From positions 33,409 to 97,408 of the forward strand of contig RCAB01000231.1 in assembly GCA_003640385.1 (NCBI GenBank): 64,000 nucleotides of DNA, read 5' to 3'. The translations under genes and the position numbers were made by a program. Positions 50,642-63,676 of this stretch are shown piece by piece (the first letter of the stretch is position 1; each line of letters begins with the position of its first letter). The notes beneath the pieces were generated by a model, which was given only the letters and a program-made list of their open reading frames with translations, ran no database searches and was not told the DNA's origin. The stretch is from Setaria digitata. Lineage: Eukaryota > Nematoda > Chromadorea > Rhabditida > Setariidae.

Positions 50642-51988
50642 TCAATTCGACACTTCCATTTTAACGAGTTTACCACGCGGAACCATATTGAATAACGTAC
50701 TATTTGAATTAAACTTGTTGATTGATAACAAAATTCGCTGATCTCTAATCAACTCACCCCACAGATAAGTCATACCACACACAGGACAACGTCCTTGAAT
50801 CGGAAACAACAAAGTTCTGTATTCATCATCAGTGCTCAAAGCTTGTTTCGACAAACATCTCATATGAAAGTGAGACCTGCATATTTCATTAGCAATACAA
50901 CGAAGCAATTCAGAGATCTGGAAAAAAATAAGAAAATCTGAAAGGGTTTTGAAACGATATTTATTCTCAGCAAGTATCAGAGCTGAACACAACATAGTTG
51001 CGTAGCTTACCAAAGAAGATCTATCACTTCGCTGAAAACTCACCGAGTTTATTGGTTTTGAGCATAGTGAACAAGTTCCAACAGCAATATATTCTTCTTC
51101 TAATTGAGGTATTAAAGTCGATATTTTAGTCACTGCTCCATGTTGGACAGTGATATGAGAAGGGGGTAGAACATCGAGTGGAAATGGAATTTCCAGTTCC
51201 TAAATTAAATATGTACTCCGAATAACTTAAATTTTCCCAAACAATTTTTAGCTTTTTTTTTTTCTTTTTTTAACCTACAGGCAATAACCATCGGAATGTA
51301 AGTGAAAGACGCCGCCATGGGTCGCTATTCAACATATGACAAGCAATGCGCAAGCGAAATCCAAAAGCAGTTTCATTAGTTCTCCTTTTTAAATTTAAAG
51401 GTCGTAATCTACGTGACTTTTCTGGATTTTGCCAAGCCCATTCAAATCGCAATGCAGAGACACTATTTGGAAAACCATGTATGATGCAAACCATATCCCT
51501 GAAATGAAAACATAACATTAAAACACCTTGCTAATTTATCTTATTTTCAATCACGGACAACAGTAATCCATCGACTATGAGAAGGATATCTTTAATGAGC
51601 AGTAATCACAGTGTTAATCGTCTATTAAAAAAATACTGGAACGTACCATGGTCCTCTCTGATCTGTTTTTTTAGCTCCTCCAAATTCTTTTCCAGCGTTA
51701 TGTTGACGTATACGACGATTGGGATCTACAGTATAGCCAATGTAACAACGATTCTAGAATCATAAACAGGTAGGTAAAAGAATTTGATGATAAAACCCCT
51801 TCAAAGCCTGATGTGGCGAAAACAATTTTTAACAAAAAGTAGACAATATAATTATGAAGGACTTCAAATACCTTGAAATATCTGTTACAGCTTCGACTTA
51901 ACAGACAATATACACCAAAAAATTCGTCTGAAACAGTAGGTTTTGCACGAACTTCGTCACATTTTTTCTGTTCTTTTTCTTCAGTCAC
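50642..51988 (-). CDS. slx-1: SLX1 structure-specific endonuclease catalytic subunit
   Basis: Nuclease that with SLX4 cuts branched DNA such as Holliday junctions and flaps during repair in the nucleus. Exons 51872-51988, 51647-51753, 51279-51498, 51044-51199 and 50642-50917 are in phase and give 291 residues (human SLX1 275). The GIY-YIG domain shows [29 protein letters not shown] with the catalytic Arg and His, and FGGAKKT; the catalytic Glu is in [11 protein letters not shown]. The C-terminal zinc-binding domain has [17 protein letters not shown] and [13 protein letters not shown]. The frame enters exon 51872-51988 through a CTAG acceptor with no in-frame ATG, so at least one more 5' exon exists (see the next entry). 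The stop is TAA at 50642-50644. Confidence 0.92.
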
Positions 51989-52318
51989 CTAGAAATATAG
52001 TAGCGACACTCAAAGTAACCATGAATATTTGGAAATATCCTCAGAAAGAAGTTCTTTGTGACTTGCTGCATCGACATTATCTTCACATGTTTCTGTTTTC
52101 CATCCAGGTACAGTTCCACTCTTAAACTCGTGTAAAAAATTTACCATTTAACAGCAAAAAATAAATGAAGAATGTTCCTGTGGGGCACACAATATACAAC
52201 TAGAAAACCAAAATAAGCAAAAAAAAAAGAAACATCTGTCTCATTTCAAAACAGATCGGAATCATTCAAAACCATCTCTGAGCTTCACAAAATCGACACT
52301 GTTTCAAGTTCTTCCTAC

Positions 52319-52702
52319 CTCAAAACTTGATACGAAAGCGTGATAACCTCATCAGAACTGCACGATAATTGCAAAAATGATACATGAGGCTTGTCATAAT
52401 CATTTTCTCTGGCATCGTCGCTCTCTAACATTTCTTTCAAAAACGAGTGGTGAAAATTTTTGGGGGAACTTTGATGAAGAGAATGCCTGGAACGAAAAAT
52501 AAAAAGACAATTGAAACCTACAATTTATGTGTTTGGAGCATCTCACAGAGCTAATCAACTATGGATGATTTCCAGTGGCGAGGTTACTTCTCACTAAGAA
52601 GAATTTTAAAAGAAAAAGTTACATGTTGGAATTTTCAATTCCACTTCCTTTCCTAGTTTCTTTCTCTTCAATAGAAATTACGCCTGCATTATCAAAAGAC
52701 AT
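52319..52702 (-). CDS. Candidate 5' exons of SLX1 (unresolved link)
   Basis: On the minus strand an ATG at 52702 opens an exon (52623-52702) beginning MSFDNAGVISIEEKET and ending at a GTAACT donor. This joins in phase to exon 52319-52486 (FHHSFLKEMLESDDARENDY...SYQVLR), which ends at GTAGGA. Both are acidic and serine-rich, as expected for a coding leader. The phase-2 end does not match the phase-0 acceptor at 51988, so either a weaker donor (CAA|GTTTTG, phase 0) is used, or a short extra exon lies near 52070-52120, or this is a separate small gene. Confidence 0.4.
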
Positions 52703-53939
52703 GCGAGTATATCCACTTCGCGATTTCTAAAATCTGAAATCCACGCAAAATATCCAGAAAACAAGTACACATTGAATGACGGGACTGATGAAAAGAATCA
52801 ACACACTAATTTTTCGGTCTGAATTTAGTTCCCAAATTTAACTTCAAAGGCAGGGCCTGTCAAAAGAAGCTTGGGTGAAATCAAAAATTCTCTATAATGT
52901 TGATTATAATTACGCATTTACATGAGCATGCAAATTTTATAAAAAGAGTAGACTATGTAGTGGCAAAAAATTATGCCATTTTAATGGTAATATAATATAG
53001 AAGAGGAAAGCTTAGTTCGAAACAAGGAAAAAACTTTTAGCAACAGGTACAGCAGTAACTAAAAGCGGTGCAGGGAATCTCCTAAATAATGAATCCAAGC
53101 AATTCCGCTCTACAACGCTGTACTTACATTCTAGTCTCATTTCTCACAACAATTATTCCGTCCAGTTTAGCTGTAAAAGATTCACAGAAAGTAAAGTAAA
53201 TACATGCGTAGACTTCGTAAATTCAATAATAAAAAGCAAATCCAACAGCATATACAGGTTGCAGTTCAAATGAAGATGCTGATGCCAAGTACTACGTGAG
53301 TACCAATCTAGAGTCAAGGTTAGTCTGGTTATTGTATGCCGAACATCTCCTCACCTGGAAGAGCTGTCATCTTGAGAGCTATAGTGCTACAGGAGACGAT
53401 CTCTGAGTGTAGCAGCGTCATAACACAGATTATTTGCTATGGTAGCTGGGGTTGTGGTGAGTCACGTTGTTGTGGTGGCTGAAGTTATTCTCTTTATTAG
53501 GAGATTTCCTATGATTAGAGACGACGAAAAGTGGTATTTTATTAACCGGAACATTTGCAGCGCATCGTAATGCAGTACCATCCATTATCCACAGGTGTCA
53601 TGTTGGGGAGGATGATGCTGTGATGTTTTTTTTAACTGCCTGGTGCACATATTTCGACTTGACGATAGCTTGGAACGCCGTGCGGAAAAGAACTGCCACC
53701 AGCCGTAAATCGAATTGAAGGAAGCATTTGCTGCGTGGGGAATTGTTTCTGAGAGGCGGATAATCAGGTTGCACATTCCCACAACATAAGTTGACAATTG
53801 AGTACTTTATACACAATCACAAATTAGTGTCTAAATTCACTTCATGTCTCGTTGAACTGAATTTTCGATGAAACGAATCGATTAACAGGGACCAAAGTAT
53901 TACATGGTATTTCATTTCTAATTTCACTGAAATTTTCAG
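52703..53939. other. Divergent intergenic region between SLX1 and NCKAP1
   Basis: About 1.2 kb separating two genes transcribed away from each other; it probably contains both promoters. No coding frame is convincing. Open frames at 53585-53816 and antisense 53817-54221 overlap the NCKAP1 5' end and look like chance. Confidence 0.5.
53931..53939 (+). promoter_or_regulatory. Possible trans-splice (spliced leader) acceptor for NCKAP1
   Basis: AATTTTCAG, an extended nematode 3' splice consensus, lies 34 bases before the start codon of NCKAP1. No coding exon upstream is needed for the protein to be full length, which favours spliced-leader addition or a non-coding cis exon. Confidence 0.5.
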
Positions 53940-53973
53940 GGTGTCTCGGAAATAGGAAAGACCACTTTGGGGA

Positions 53974-56900
53974 ATGGCATACAAAATGGATGTGACGCAA
54001 ATGAAGATAGCCGAAAAGTTGATCATACTGAATGATCGGGCGGTGGGTATGCTTACAAGACTGTATAATATCAAGAAAGCTTGTTGTGATCCCAAATCAA
54101 AGCCGCAATTTTTGAGTGAGAAATCATTGGAAGGTTGCATAAAGCATATTGTGCGTAAATTTCCCGTCATTGATGCCAGGTCAAGCAGCGTAAGTCTCAT
54201 TTGTTTATTTCTTTTTTTCACATTTTTCTTTTTTCTGTTTCATCTATCACCTCATTTCTCTTTCCGTCAAATTCAAATTCACTGCTTTTTTTTTCCTGAT
54301 CGAATACATGTTTCTGTGAATTTGTATGAACAATATCTGTGCACTTTTGAGCTAGTAACGTGTAGCCAGTTTTCAAGTGACTGCTGTGTATAAACTTTAT
54401 GTAATTAGACCAGGGTCAGGTAAATTTTGCTTCAACCGTATTTCTCGCACGTCATCTAGCATTAAACAATGTAATTTTAGTACTTGATTATAAGATACAC
54501 TGATTTATATCGGCGTTAACGCTGAAACTATCAAGAATAATGTATTTTCGTCGCACAATGCAATTATTTCAATAAGGCTTGTACTTACAGTGTTGTCAAA
54601 GAACACTTAATGGGTCTACTGCTATATGTTCAAAGAGTGCCTGTAATGTCATGAAATTATATTTCAATAGTTAAAATTGTTTCAGACATCGTTTCATCAG
54701 GTGAGCTTAATAAAACAAGAAATATTAAAGTCACTCTCGCTATATTATTGTACGTTCGCTGATTTGTTAGATTTGAAAGACCACATTCTACAGCTACTGA
54801 CAACAATGGATGCTGCACAATTTAAGCTAGATATAGTAAGAACTTTTTTTCAAGAGACAGTGTTCTCAAATTTCACTTCGGATTTTCGACAGTTAGTGCT
54901 CAGCTATGGGCAATTACGTGTAGCAAAAACTAACCGAAAAATATGTTGCAGACAACAAGCTATGACCTAACAGCAGGTTACATGAATTTGGTGATTAATT
55001 TGGTATGCTTAATGGTGCTTTTATCTCGTGTGGATGATAGGAAAGCCGTGCTTGGATTATTTAATGCTGCTTATGAATTAAGTAATGGACAAAGTGAACC
55101 AACTTTTCCGAGATTGGGACAGATGATCATTGAGTATGACAATCCATGGAAGAAATTGGCCGAGGATTTAGGACCTTTAAATAGGGTATTTTACTCTTCC
55201 TTTTTTATAATTTCTTTATGGATGAATTGATTATGTTAGCAGTCACTGATTACTTAATAATTGAAATATAGTGTAATATTGTTTCTTTGTAACAAGAAAA
55301 AGGGATACAGTATGCAAACTCTTAGTTCATATTTCACTAATAAACAAAGATTTTAATGGTTTTATATGTTCCAGTTGATTCACGGTTCACTGACCTCGCT
55401 GGGAACAGTTTATGTGCGCAGAAATATAACTGCGGATGCGTGGCGTAATGCCCAAATGTTATCGCTTATTGCTTCGCCACAACAAATCCTATACGCTGCG
55501 CAAACTGACACGGTATATTTTAAAAATCTTTGAAATAAAAATATGTTAAGGGAATCTTTCAGTCCATAAATCCATAAATCTGTAGAGAACTAAACTTACT
55601 GTGGTAAACGTAGTACGCTTTGATAAATGTCATTCGTAGTTTTTGCCTTTTCTTGGATTCTGATTTTCGTATCATATACTGTTCATCAAAAGAAAATTTC
55701 TCTAAATGGTTCTGTTCCACATCTAAATTAAAATATCTGGTAGAGGGAACATTTCAATCAGTTATTGCAGCCATCCTAAATTATAATTTTGCTCTAGCGG
55801 AATTATTTCTGCAGGTAGCCTGCGAATATTTATCACTGGATGTTATGGACCGTTGGATAATATGTAAGTGTCATCTAGTGTTTTTCCACTTTGTTAAAAA
55901 TAGTTATCATCAACGGTTCCAATTACTGGCTAGCAAGTTTAGGTGCCAACCTACTTTGTTTCCGCGTCGCATATGTTACACCAGGGAAATAAGGAGGTTA
56001 AATTAAATCACCAGTGTCGTAGTTTTTCGTTGATCCCATCATTATCATTTACACTATCTAACTGGTAATTCATTGTGGCTTGATGTTTATTTCTTGATGA
56101 TGACTTGATTAGACTCTTGACTCTTGGTACTGTGGTTAGAAGGTTGTCAGGATTATCGACAGTTCGAGTCGGCACAGTTTCATTCAAAAAAATTTACTAT
56201 TAAAAATTTTGTCATACATATCACTATATTGACTATTCCGGACAATCTCCAAATCAAGTTTCGTAGAAATGCTGAGTTTCATTTCTTTAATAAAATTTTA
56301 TTTTTTAAATATTTTAGTTTTAATTTAATGTTTTTTAGTTCTAATTTTCAGTGGGAGTACTTGTTTGCCACAATACACTTTTAAATGATTCAGTGATTGC
56401 TAACTTGTGGCAACGCGCCTTGCAAACAGGTCTTGCTATTCGCCTTTTTAGGTTTGTTGCATTTATTTGTTGCAATTCAACTGGATGTAGGCATGCTTTT
56501 AAATGTCTTCAATGGAAGTGTAAGCCTTTTAAGTTTGTTGCATAATAAAATATGTTAAAATTAGTGAAAATCTTCAAAATGCCATTTTCAATAATTGTTC
56601 GCAAATTGAGCATTGGGATCATTTAGGGATGAGATTCTTACTGTTCATCAGACAGTGCAGAATGTTTTCGAAAATGTGAAAGGTTACAGTAAAAAGTTGC
56701 AAGAAGTAAAAGACCACTATTCAGTTGCACTACAAACAAGGTATATGCTTTGTAAATTCTGTCAATTTTGTATCACATCTGTGTAGGAAGTTCTGGTTAT
56801 CATCATCAAGATCTTAAATGACACAAGGTTAGAAAGATATTGATGCTTACTTATTATCTCATTTTTTTTTTTTTTTTTTTTTTTTTTGCAGTCTTACAGT

Positions 56901-59900
56901 TCATCGTGATCGGCGTCGTTTTCTTCGAGGCACTTTGCGGGAACTTTGTTTGTTGATTAAAGATCAAGTGGGTCTTCTCGGACCTAAAATTTTATTTGTT
57001 TGGATGGCCCTTTCCTTTTCAAGAGATGAAGTAATGTGGTTACTGCGGCATAATGATATATGGCCAGTTAGTGGTAGTAAGAAGACAAAACACGCTGATG
57101 AAGTAGCAGACAAGTGAGCTATTTCTTTTTTTTTTTTTCTTTTTTTTTCATTTAATGAAGTGTAGAAAATTGCCGTATTGCGTGGGACTTTTGTGTAGAA
57201 AGTTTTTCAGTGTTTCTACAGAATTTTTTTTTTAAAGGCAATTGCCTGAACTGCTGTACTACATTTTGGAGCTGCGCTCTTTGGTACAGCAGCATGATGG
57301 AGTCATTAAACGATACTATTCACAGTATGTCACAGGCTATGACGCACTTATTTTGACTGATATTCTGCAATCTATTGAGAATTTGGGTGAAAAAGAATCA
57401 GTATTGTTATCCGATTTCTGCGCAGACCTGGCACATATCAGTCGTAAGTTGATGAAGAATAACTTGTTTTCATCGTCGTACAATATTTATATTCGAAATT
57501 CTACAATTTGAAATTTTGTCTGTTTTTAGAGGACAGTGTTGACTTACGTTCTTTGCGTTTGGACTGGTTTCGATTTCAAGCTTATGTTAGTATGAGCCGT
57601 TCATCTTTTTCTCTGAACAGTGATCGTCGCCTAGCAGTTACGATGAATACTACGGTTTTTCATTTGAAGATGATCGACCTTATAGATGAAATGCTTCGTG
57701 AAACTAGCGATTTGTCCATTTACTGGTTCTTTTATTTTTGCTTTTTTAAAAATTCATCTGTAGTTGAATTCATTAATCAGGAGCAGTCGTTAAAGTAAAA
57801 AGTGTTGCCATATGTAGTGTTGAGAAATAATTACTTTTATAATGTAAGAATTATTTTATAACAATGCTGAAGAAATATCAGATTTTCGAGTTCCCTGCTT
57901 ATAAGTACGCTTGCAGTTTCTATTCCCAGCAACTAGAAACTCAGTTACATCAATGTCTTCAGCTGCCATCTCAGGCGAGGTACACTGTTTCCTTTGCCCA
58001 TATATGCTCTAATTTTCGTTCGGCATTGCATGATCTCTGTCCAGAAGAAAAGGCACATGTTATTGACCGGGTTTGTCAAATCGTTTTCGTTTTTATCCAG
58101 TGTACTGTTTCTGTATGCAACTTTCTTTATACCGCTAATAGTGATTTATTTGCGGAATTTTCGCTTCTAGAGTTTGAAATTATGTAATCTGGTCCTGGAC
58201 GAACTAGCAAAAGAAACAGCCTCTGTAGCTGCCCGATTATGCGAATATGAAGTGCGACTGGCTGAGCAGCTTTCACCGAACAACTGTGCAAGGCTGATTG
58301 AAGAACATGACAAGCAAAAATGTATGATCCTATCGTATTTTTAAATTGCCCATGAGCCGTAATGACAGGTTTTTGATGCTCGTAACCTTCAGTTTCTGAA
58401 ATGAATCTCAAATTAGTAGCTAAAATATATGGTCTCATATATTTTAGGTCCATATATTTAAGGTATTCTATGCAGTACGTGCATCTGTGTACGTCTTTTG
58501 ATGGTCAAACATTCTAAGGCGCAATGTCGGTTAAGCATATATGATTAAATTGAATCGGAAAACGATATGTGTAACTGTATAATCGTTTTTACAGCAAGTA
58601 AAAATTCGAACACAGCTCGTGCATTAGTTATGCCAGGAGAAGAAAGTTTTCGCTGCAGTCGGGACACATTAACATTAGCTGATAAACTGCAAACAGCACT
58701 TCATGAATTGTGTTCAGCAGTTACTTCATCTAGGTATTTATTTAATTTTTTTGAAATTTTGAAGACTATTTGTAGTCCAAAAAATTATATCTTTTTTATT
58801 TTTAGGCAGGTGGTTGTGTCTGACCATGTATTTGCCCCGCGTGAATATCTAGCACAGCACCTAGAAGCGCAGCTCACTCAGTCAATCCAAACGCTTATTT
58901 CGTCATCCGAACACCCGATGAGACCTTGTCAACTCTTGGCTTCAATAAACGCTCATATGGCTGTCTTTCAAAATTTGGACACAATAGGTATTTTTTCTAG
59001 TATTATTTGGTTAGATGTACAATTTTTTAAGGACCTTAGGTCTGCAAAATGCTCACCAGATAGTAGGATTTTTGACAGGTAGTATTTAATAATACGCCAG
59101 GCACATATTAGGTTTTGAATTTATAAAAAGTAAATTGAGGATAGACTGACCAGTAGTGACTGTATGCATTCTTTTTTTCAGTAACATTGGATATGACTCG
59201 TCTTTTCAACAGCGTACTTCTACAGCAAACTCAGTATCAGGACTACCATGGCAACGACACATTAACGTCGATTTATACCAAATGGTAAACTTCTTCTACG
59301 AAAGAGGTCCATTTTAGGGAAAAGAAAAAACTGTGGCTTTAGAAAAAAAAAAAAAAAAAACAATAGTTTTAGAGTCTGAATAATTCAAGTGTGTGTGTTT
59401 GATCGAGAGAAGTTTAGGTACCTCGAAGTTGTTCTTCGTCGAATGAGCACTGGGCAGATACTGTTTTCACCTCATTTCGCGGCACTGATTGCAAATCCAG
59501 ACTATCAGCAAACGTTTAGCCCCGACCAGTATACTGATAATCGTGGTAAAATATTTCAATTTGTAACCCTTTTTATTGTTCTGGTAGTCGTTATTGCAAA
59601 TTCTAAACAAACGGGATTTGCAGAATACGTTAGAAGATTTTAGAAATAACTTGTTCTGTTAATGCTTTTTCAGCATGACGAATAAGTTGTAATATAAAAA
59701 TGGCCCAATTGTGTCTAAATCGATCTGTGGCTACATCTTTTTATATTCCTATATTCTTTATAGTGATATTACTGTTTATGATGAAAAGAGAAGATCCACA
59801 TAATAACATATTTAACGATTTTACGGATTTATTTTAGAATTAAGAGCTTTGTCTCTGCTTCTCGGACCATATGGTGTGAAAATTATGAGTGAGAAACTGA

Positions 59901-61987
59901 TATGGCACGTAGCTAGTCAAATCACTGAACTGAATAAAATTGTAAATGATCATCGGGATGCTTTGGTATTAGCGAGGAGCTGTTTTGACAAGCCGGAGAA
60001 AATGCGGGAACTATTGCTGCAGTTGAGTGGTGATGTAAAAGACAAAAAACAAGTGAGAACCTTAAGGCATATTTATATCTAATCTCTTCTAATCCGGAAC
60101 CAGTAATGTTTTAATAGGAATATTGGTTGAATCGTCCACTTTATGATATATATAATTAGTTGAGGTATTAAGGAATTTCACCAATTTGTTCAGGTGGATT
60201 ATATTTATGAATTCTTGGCGATTAAATTGTGAATTGATCTATAATTGCAGCCGTATGATACTAGATAAATATTTATAACAGACTAATAGCTGAGCGTGCA
60301 GTTACAGATTTCGGTAAACGGGCCCATGGAGTCTGTGCTACAACGTGTTACTATTATCGGCGAAATCTTGTCATTTCGTTCTCTTTTGCATGCCGCCCTG
60401 CATGATGTGCTCGAACGTCGCTTACCCTTCTTATTATCAATTGTGAATGATTTGCACGATACTGCTAATGAACATAATTTACTGGTTAGTTTGCATTATA
60501 CAAACATTTAATGGGGACTCATGTGATCGAAAATAATCATTTTTTACGAAATGCAAACAAGTGCTTATAGCAGTTAGGAAATTTTTCGTTGTCATATGCA
60601 CACACATGTGATTTGTCAGATTTTCCAATACAAAAATATGAGTGAGACTTGAGTTTTCTAAATCTGTTGTGAGTATAGTAATTCAAAGTTTTAATCTTTT
60701 TTCCCAAAATCTGTTGGTTGGTTCCCAGTACTTCACCTTTGCGTATTTAAAGTTTGGATTTCATTTCATATTACTATATGTTAGTGTAGCAAGCATTGGA
60801 GCTTTTTTAATGAATTAAGAATGGGCAAGCAAAAAATTTGTTTATATTTGATAAATTTGAAGTCGTTCAGATGTTGTCGGAACTTTGTATGGCCGTTGGC
60901 ATCAATACGGATGTCGACGTTGCATTGATGCATGCTATTCGGGCGCAAACGAAGCAAACAGAACCCGATGAACATTATACTGTTTCTTGCCTTCTGCTTG
61001 TTTTTATTGCACTTTCCTTACCTCGACTTGCTCTGATGCAGAGTAGTCAGTACAGTGCTACACTATTGGGTATTTTACTTCAAATTCGGAATTACAATTT
61101 TACCTCCAACTCACTTTTGGTATTCTTTAGCAAAATGAATTTCGGGTGATGTAAAGTTTGTGCTCGCACCGATGTTGAGCAATTAAGTTTTGTATTAATT
61201 GATTTGCAATATACAACAAATTGTTTCGATATACATATAAATTTTCGCTAGCATTCTCTACTCTAAACATATTGTTAAAGTTACAGCTTCTAAGAATAAT
61301 TTGCAATGTATAGCTCTGGCCGTGTCAACAGTTGCAAATGCGTTATTTTGTTTGCATGGTCGCAACGATGTTGTTGAAAGAATGAAGGAATTTCTTGCAG
61401 TAATTTTTCTTTCTTTTTTTTCTAAACATGAACATCGTTTATTAAAATTTTTCCTTTCAATGGTTTAGCTGCTTCTTTTATCTTCAGCTGGCATCAAATG
61501 GTCTTTTAAGAATGTCGGAGGATAACAGCGACGTAGACGTGGCAAAATCGCGGCAGTTTGTTTATGTTATATTGGATCAGGTAAAGCGTATTAAAAAAAA
61601 AAAAAAAAAAAAAATAGTCTTCATAATTCTGCAGCATCTGCTGCATCCTAAATTTATGTTATAAATTATTTTCTTTAGAAGTTTACGTTAAAGAAAAGTC
61701 ACTGTGAATGTCATGGTGTATGAAGTCACCAGTTTTGTATCATATATTAAAATTTTAGAACGAAAATGGCTAATCTACCACCAAGGGTGTTAATTATCGG
61801 TTTAGTTAAAGCAGTGTAAAAAACATTTTTAAGTGTTGATCATTTTTCTTTCAAGTAATTTATGTAGATATTTCAGTTAGTGAAGTGTAGCCCATTTTTA
61901 TCGTTTGATCTTCTGGAGTCCTGCTTTCCATATAATCTTATCCGGTCCTCATATCAGTACTGTTATCAACTAGAGGAAGTGAAATGA
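53974..61987 (+). CDS. gex-3: NCKAP1 / Nap1 / Hem subunit of the WAVE regulatory complex
   Basis: Scaffold subunit that with Sra1/CYFIP, WAVE, Abi and HSPC300 links Rac to Arp2/3-driven actin assembly; C. elegans GEX-3 is its orthologue family. Twenty-two exons: 53974-54189, 54686-54835, 54952-55185, 55375-55512, 55815-55863, 56352-56451, 56627-56740, 56892-57113, 57238-57443, 57530-57725, 57917-58070, 58171-58321, 58595-58733, 58806-58987, 59182-59284, 59418-59545, 59838-60052, 60302-60484, 60871-61069, 61287-61399, 61488-61580, 61877-61987. All phases agree, giving about 1,131 residues (human NCKAP1 1,128). Family stretches include [79 protein letters not shown] and [13 protein letters not shown]. 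The C-terminus ([16 protein letters not shown]) is complete. Confidence 0.96.
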
Positions 61988-62141
61988 ATTTTGTTGATGA
62001 TTGATCTAGTGTGACTATTTTATTTACTTTGTTGACGAAATAATCCTTTTGTTTGTTTTTATTCCTTTTATGGTTTTTATTTCATTTAGCTGAGATGTAA
62101 TACTCTTTACACAGTAGAGTTTGGATGAAACTTAGATTTGG

Positions 62142-62147
62142 AATAAA
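62142..62147 (+). terminator. Candidate poly(A) signal of NCKAP1
   Basis: AATAAA 155 bases downstream of the NCKAP1 stop codon, the first canonical hexamer on this strand after the gene. Confidence 0.45.
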
Positions 62148-62842
62148 GATCATCATTTTGAGAGTTTCAATTAGTTTATTTGCAGTAGTTTATGGCTCCA
62201 GAATGGTGCCACAATATCACTGAATACCACTTACTTTCGATTTTATAACTTATGCTTGGCCGATTTTTTGTGACTCTTCTTCGGTGAAATTGATGTTAGA
62301 AGATTGTTGAGATTTTAAGCTTTCGTGCCGTGCTGGTTTCACTTAAACATTATAATGCTTCTAGTAAAAGTTGTTTCAAATAATTGAAAAACAGCTCATG
62401 AGGTTAAAAATTTCATGCAAGTCTCTTCCCGTAAAATGCGCTTGGGTAATATTCAGTGCCGTACAGGTATTTAGTATTTCTCGTTATTTAGGTTAGCTAC
62501 TTTGTTGTTCATAGTAGTTACGTCTTTGTTCTTCATGAATTTTAATATGGCACCGTTTAAGCCGAGTCGCTCTGTTTGGATGTGATCTTTCATTGCGTTA
62601 AATAAATTGATTTTAAATTATTCTCTTTCAACTTTATTCGGAAACTTAATATTGTTTTACATTGCATACTTTTTACAGTGGATGTCTGTTTGAGTGTATT
62701 TTAAACAGGAAGAGGGAGATGGAACGTAAGGACTGTTATTTGAATTAAAAAAAAAAAAACGCTACAAATTTACAAAAGCTTGAAACCGCTTTGTTTTTAT
62801 AAAATTGGTCAAATGGGTAGAGGACTTGGTGGTACTGATATT

Positions 62843-62851
62843 CTGTTCCAG
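62843..62851 (+). promoter_or_regulatory. 3' splice site before the ICAP-1-like start (possible trans-splice site)
   Basis: CTGTTCCAG is followed after one base by the first ATG. It may accept a spliced leader or an upstream cis exon carrying a longer N-terminus. Confidence 0.4.
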
Positions 62852-62852
62852 A

Positions 62853-63676
62853 ATGCAGCAACACATTGGATGTTCTCGACAACTCTATTACCTAGGCGTT
62901 TTGGATAGATCAGCTGGTGTGGATTTCGGTTACTCCCGCAGAGGCTCGTCGGAGCAGCGTTCAAGTGAAGAACGGCTGATCGATGGTATCGAAAGTGCTC
63001 AACAGTGGGGCAAATTACCGAGTGATTGGTCGAGGTGCAGACTTGTTTCTGTTGATGTTACGAAGCATGGCCTTAAGGTATTCAGGGATTGTTTTGAAAG
63101 TGTTACATCTATTATTTAAAATGTTGAATACAATGGCACATGAATTTTCTGTTTGCTAGTTATTGCGATTCCTTTTTAAGACCGATGCATTTGATAGTCA
63201 AATTTTTATTTTGTTTCGAATTTAAACGCTTTTTAATTCTGTTTGGATTCTTTTTTGAGGTCACCAGATCGAATTTTAACTCATTTGAGTTACTTTTACA
63301 TATTAGGCACTTAATTTCTATGTCTTCCTTTTTCAGTTAACGGATGCATCCGACGGGATGGTTTTGGATCGAATAGCGTTGTTCAACATTGTACAGTGTG
63401 TTTCATATGAAGATGGTTTCGGCCATTTTTGTGTGGTTTTTTTGGTGCAGAAACCGTTAAATAGGAGTATGCAGTGTTATGTATTTCAGACTAATACCAT
63501 AGCCGATGCTGATGATGTCTGTAAACAATTGGGACGGGTATTTAATGCTGCTGTCAAGTGAGAATTGTAGAAATGATGCGTATTTACAATATATCAATCG
63601 CCGCAGCTTTAGAAGCGATGTTAATGTATAGAATCTCTTTCCCTTCAGGACCAACTTATCGCGTTTCCTTCTCTAA
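62853..63676 (+). CDS. ICAP-1 / ITGB1BP1-like PTB-domain protein
   Basis: Small phosphotyrosine-binding-fold adaptor. In vertebrates ICAP-1 binds the integrin beta-1 tail and KRIT1. Exons 62853-63077, 63337-63557 and 63649-63676 are in phase and give about 157 residues; the human protein has 200. The PTB fold opens with RQLYYLGVLDRSAG, then LIDGIESAQQWGKLP (compare the family's INYIDVAQQDGKLP pattern), VTKHGLKLTDASDG, IVQCVSYEDGFG and a C-terminal helix ADDVCKQLGRVFNAAV. A basic/serine loop RRGSSEQRSSEE sits inside the domain. The long Ser/Thr-rich N-terminus of the vertebrate protein is not seen; the ATG follows a TTCCAG acceptor by one base, so a leader or an upstream exon may be joined there. 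Reading through the last donor would end at 63561 instead. A CCM2-type PTB is the main alternative. Confidence 0.72.

Larger units (their letters stand above)
61988..62851. other. Intergenic region between NCKAP1 and the ICAP-1-like gene
   Basis: An AATAAA at 62142-62147, 155 bases after the NCKAP1 stop, is a plausible poly(A) signal. No gene is seen. The end (62845-62851) reads as a strong 3' splice site before the next start codon. A short upstream exon of the next gene could be hidden here. Confidence 0.55.

Noticed and set aside
53817..54221. 134-codon open frame on the minus strand
   Set aside because: It lies opposite the first NCKAP1 exon and its promoter side. The plus-strand frame is an unmistakable Hem/Nap1 N-terminus, so this is a shadow.
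56120..56180. GTGGTTAGAAGG ... AGTTCGAGTC, weak tRNA-like pair
   Set aside because: The A and B box spacing is roughly right but no acceptor or anticodon stem can be formed; it lies in an NCKAP1 intron and is at best a degraded tRNA-like sequence.
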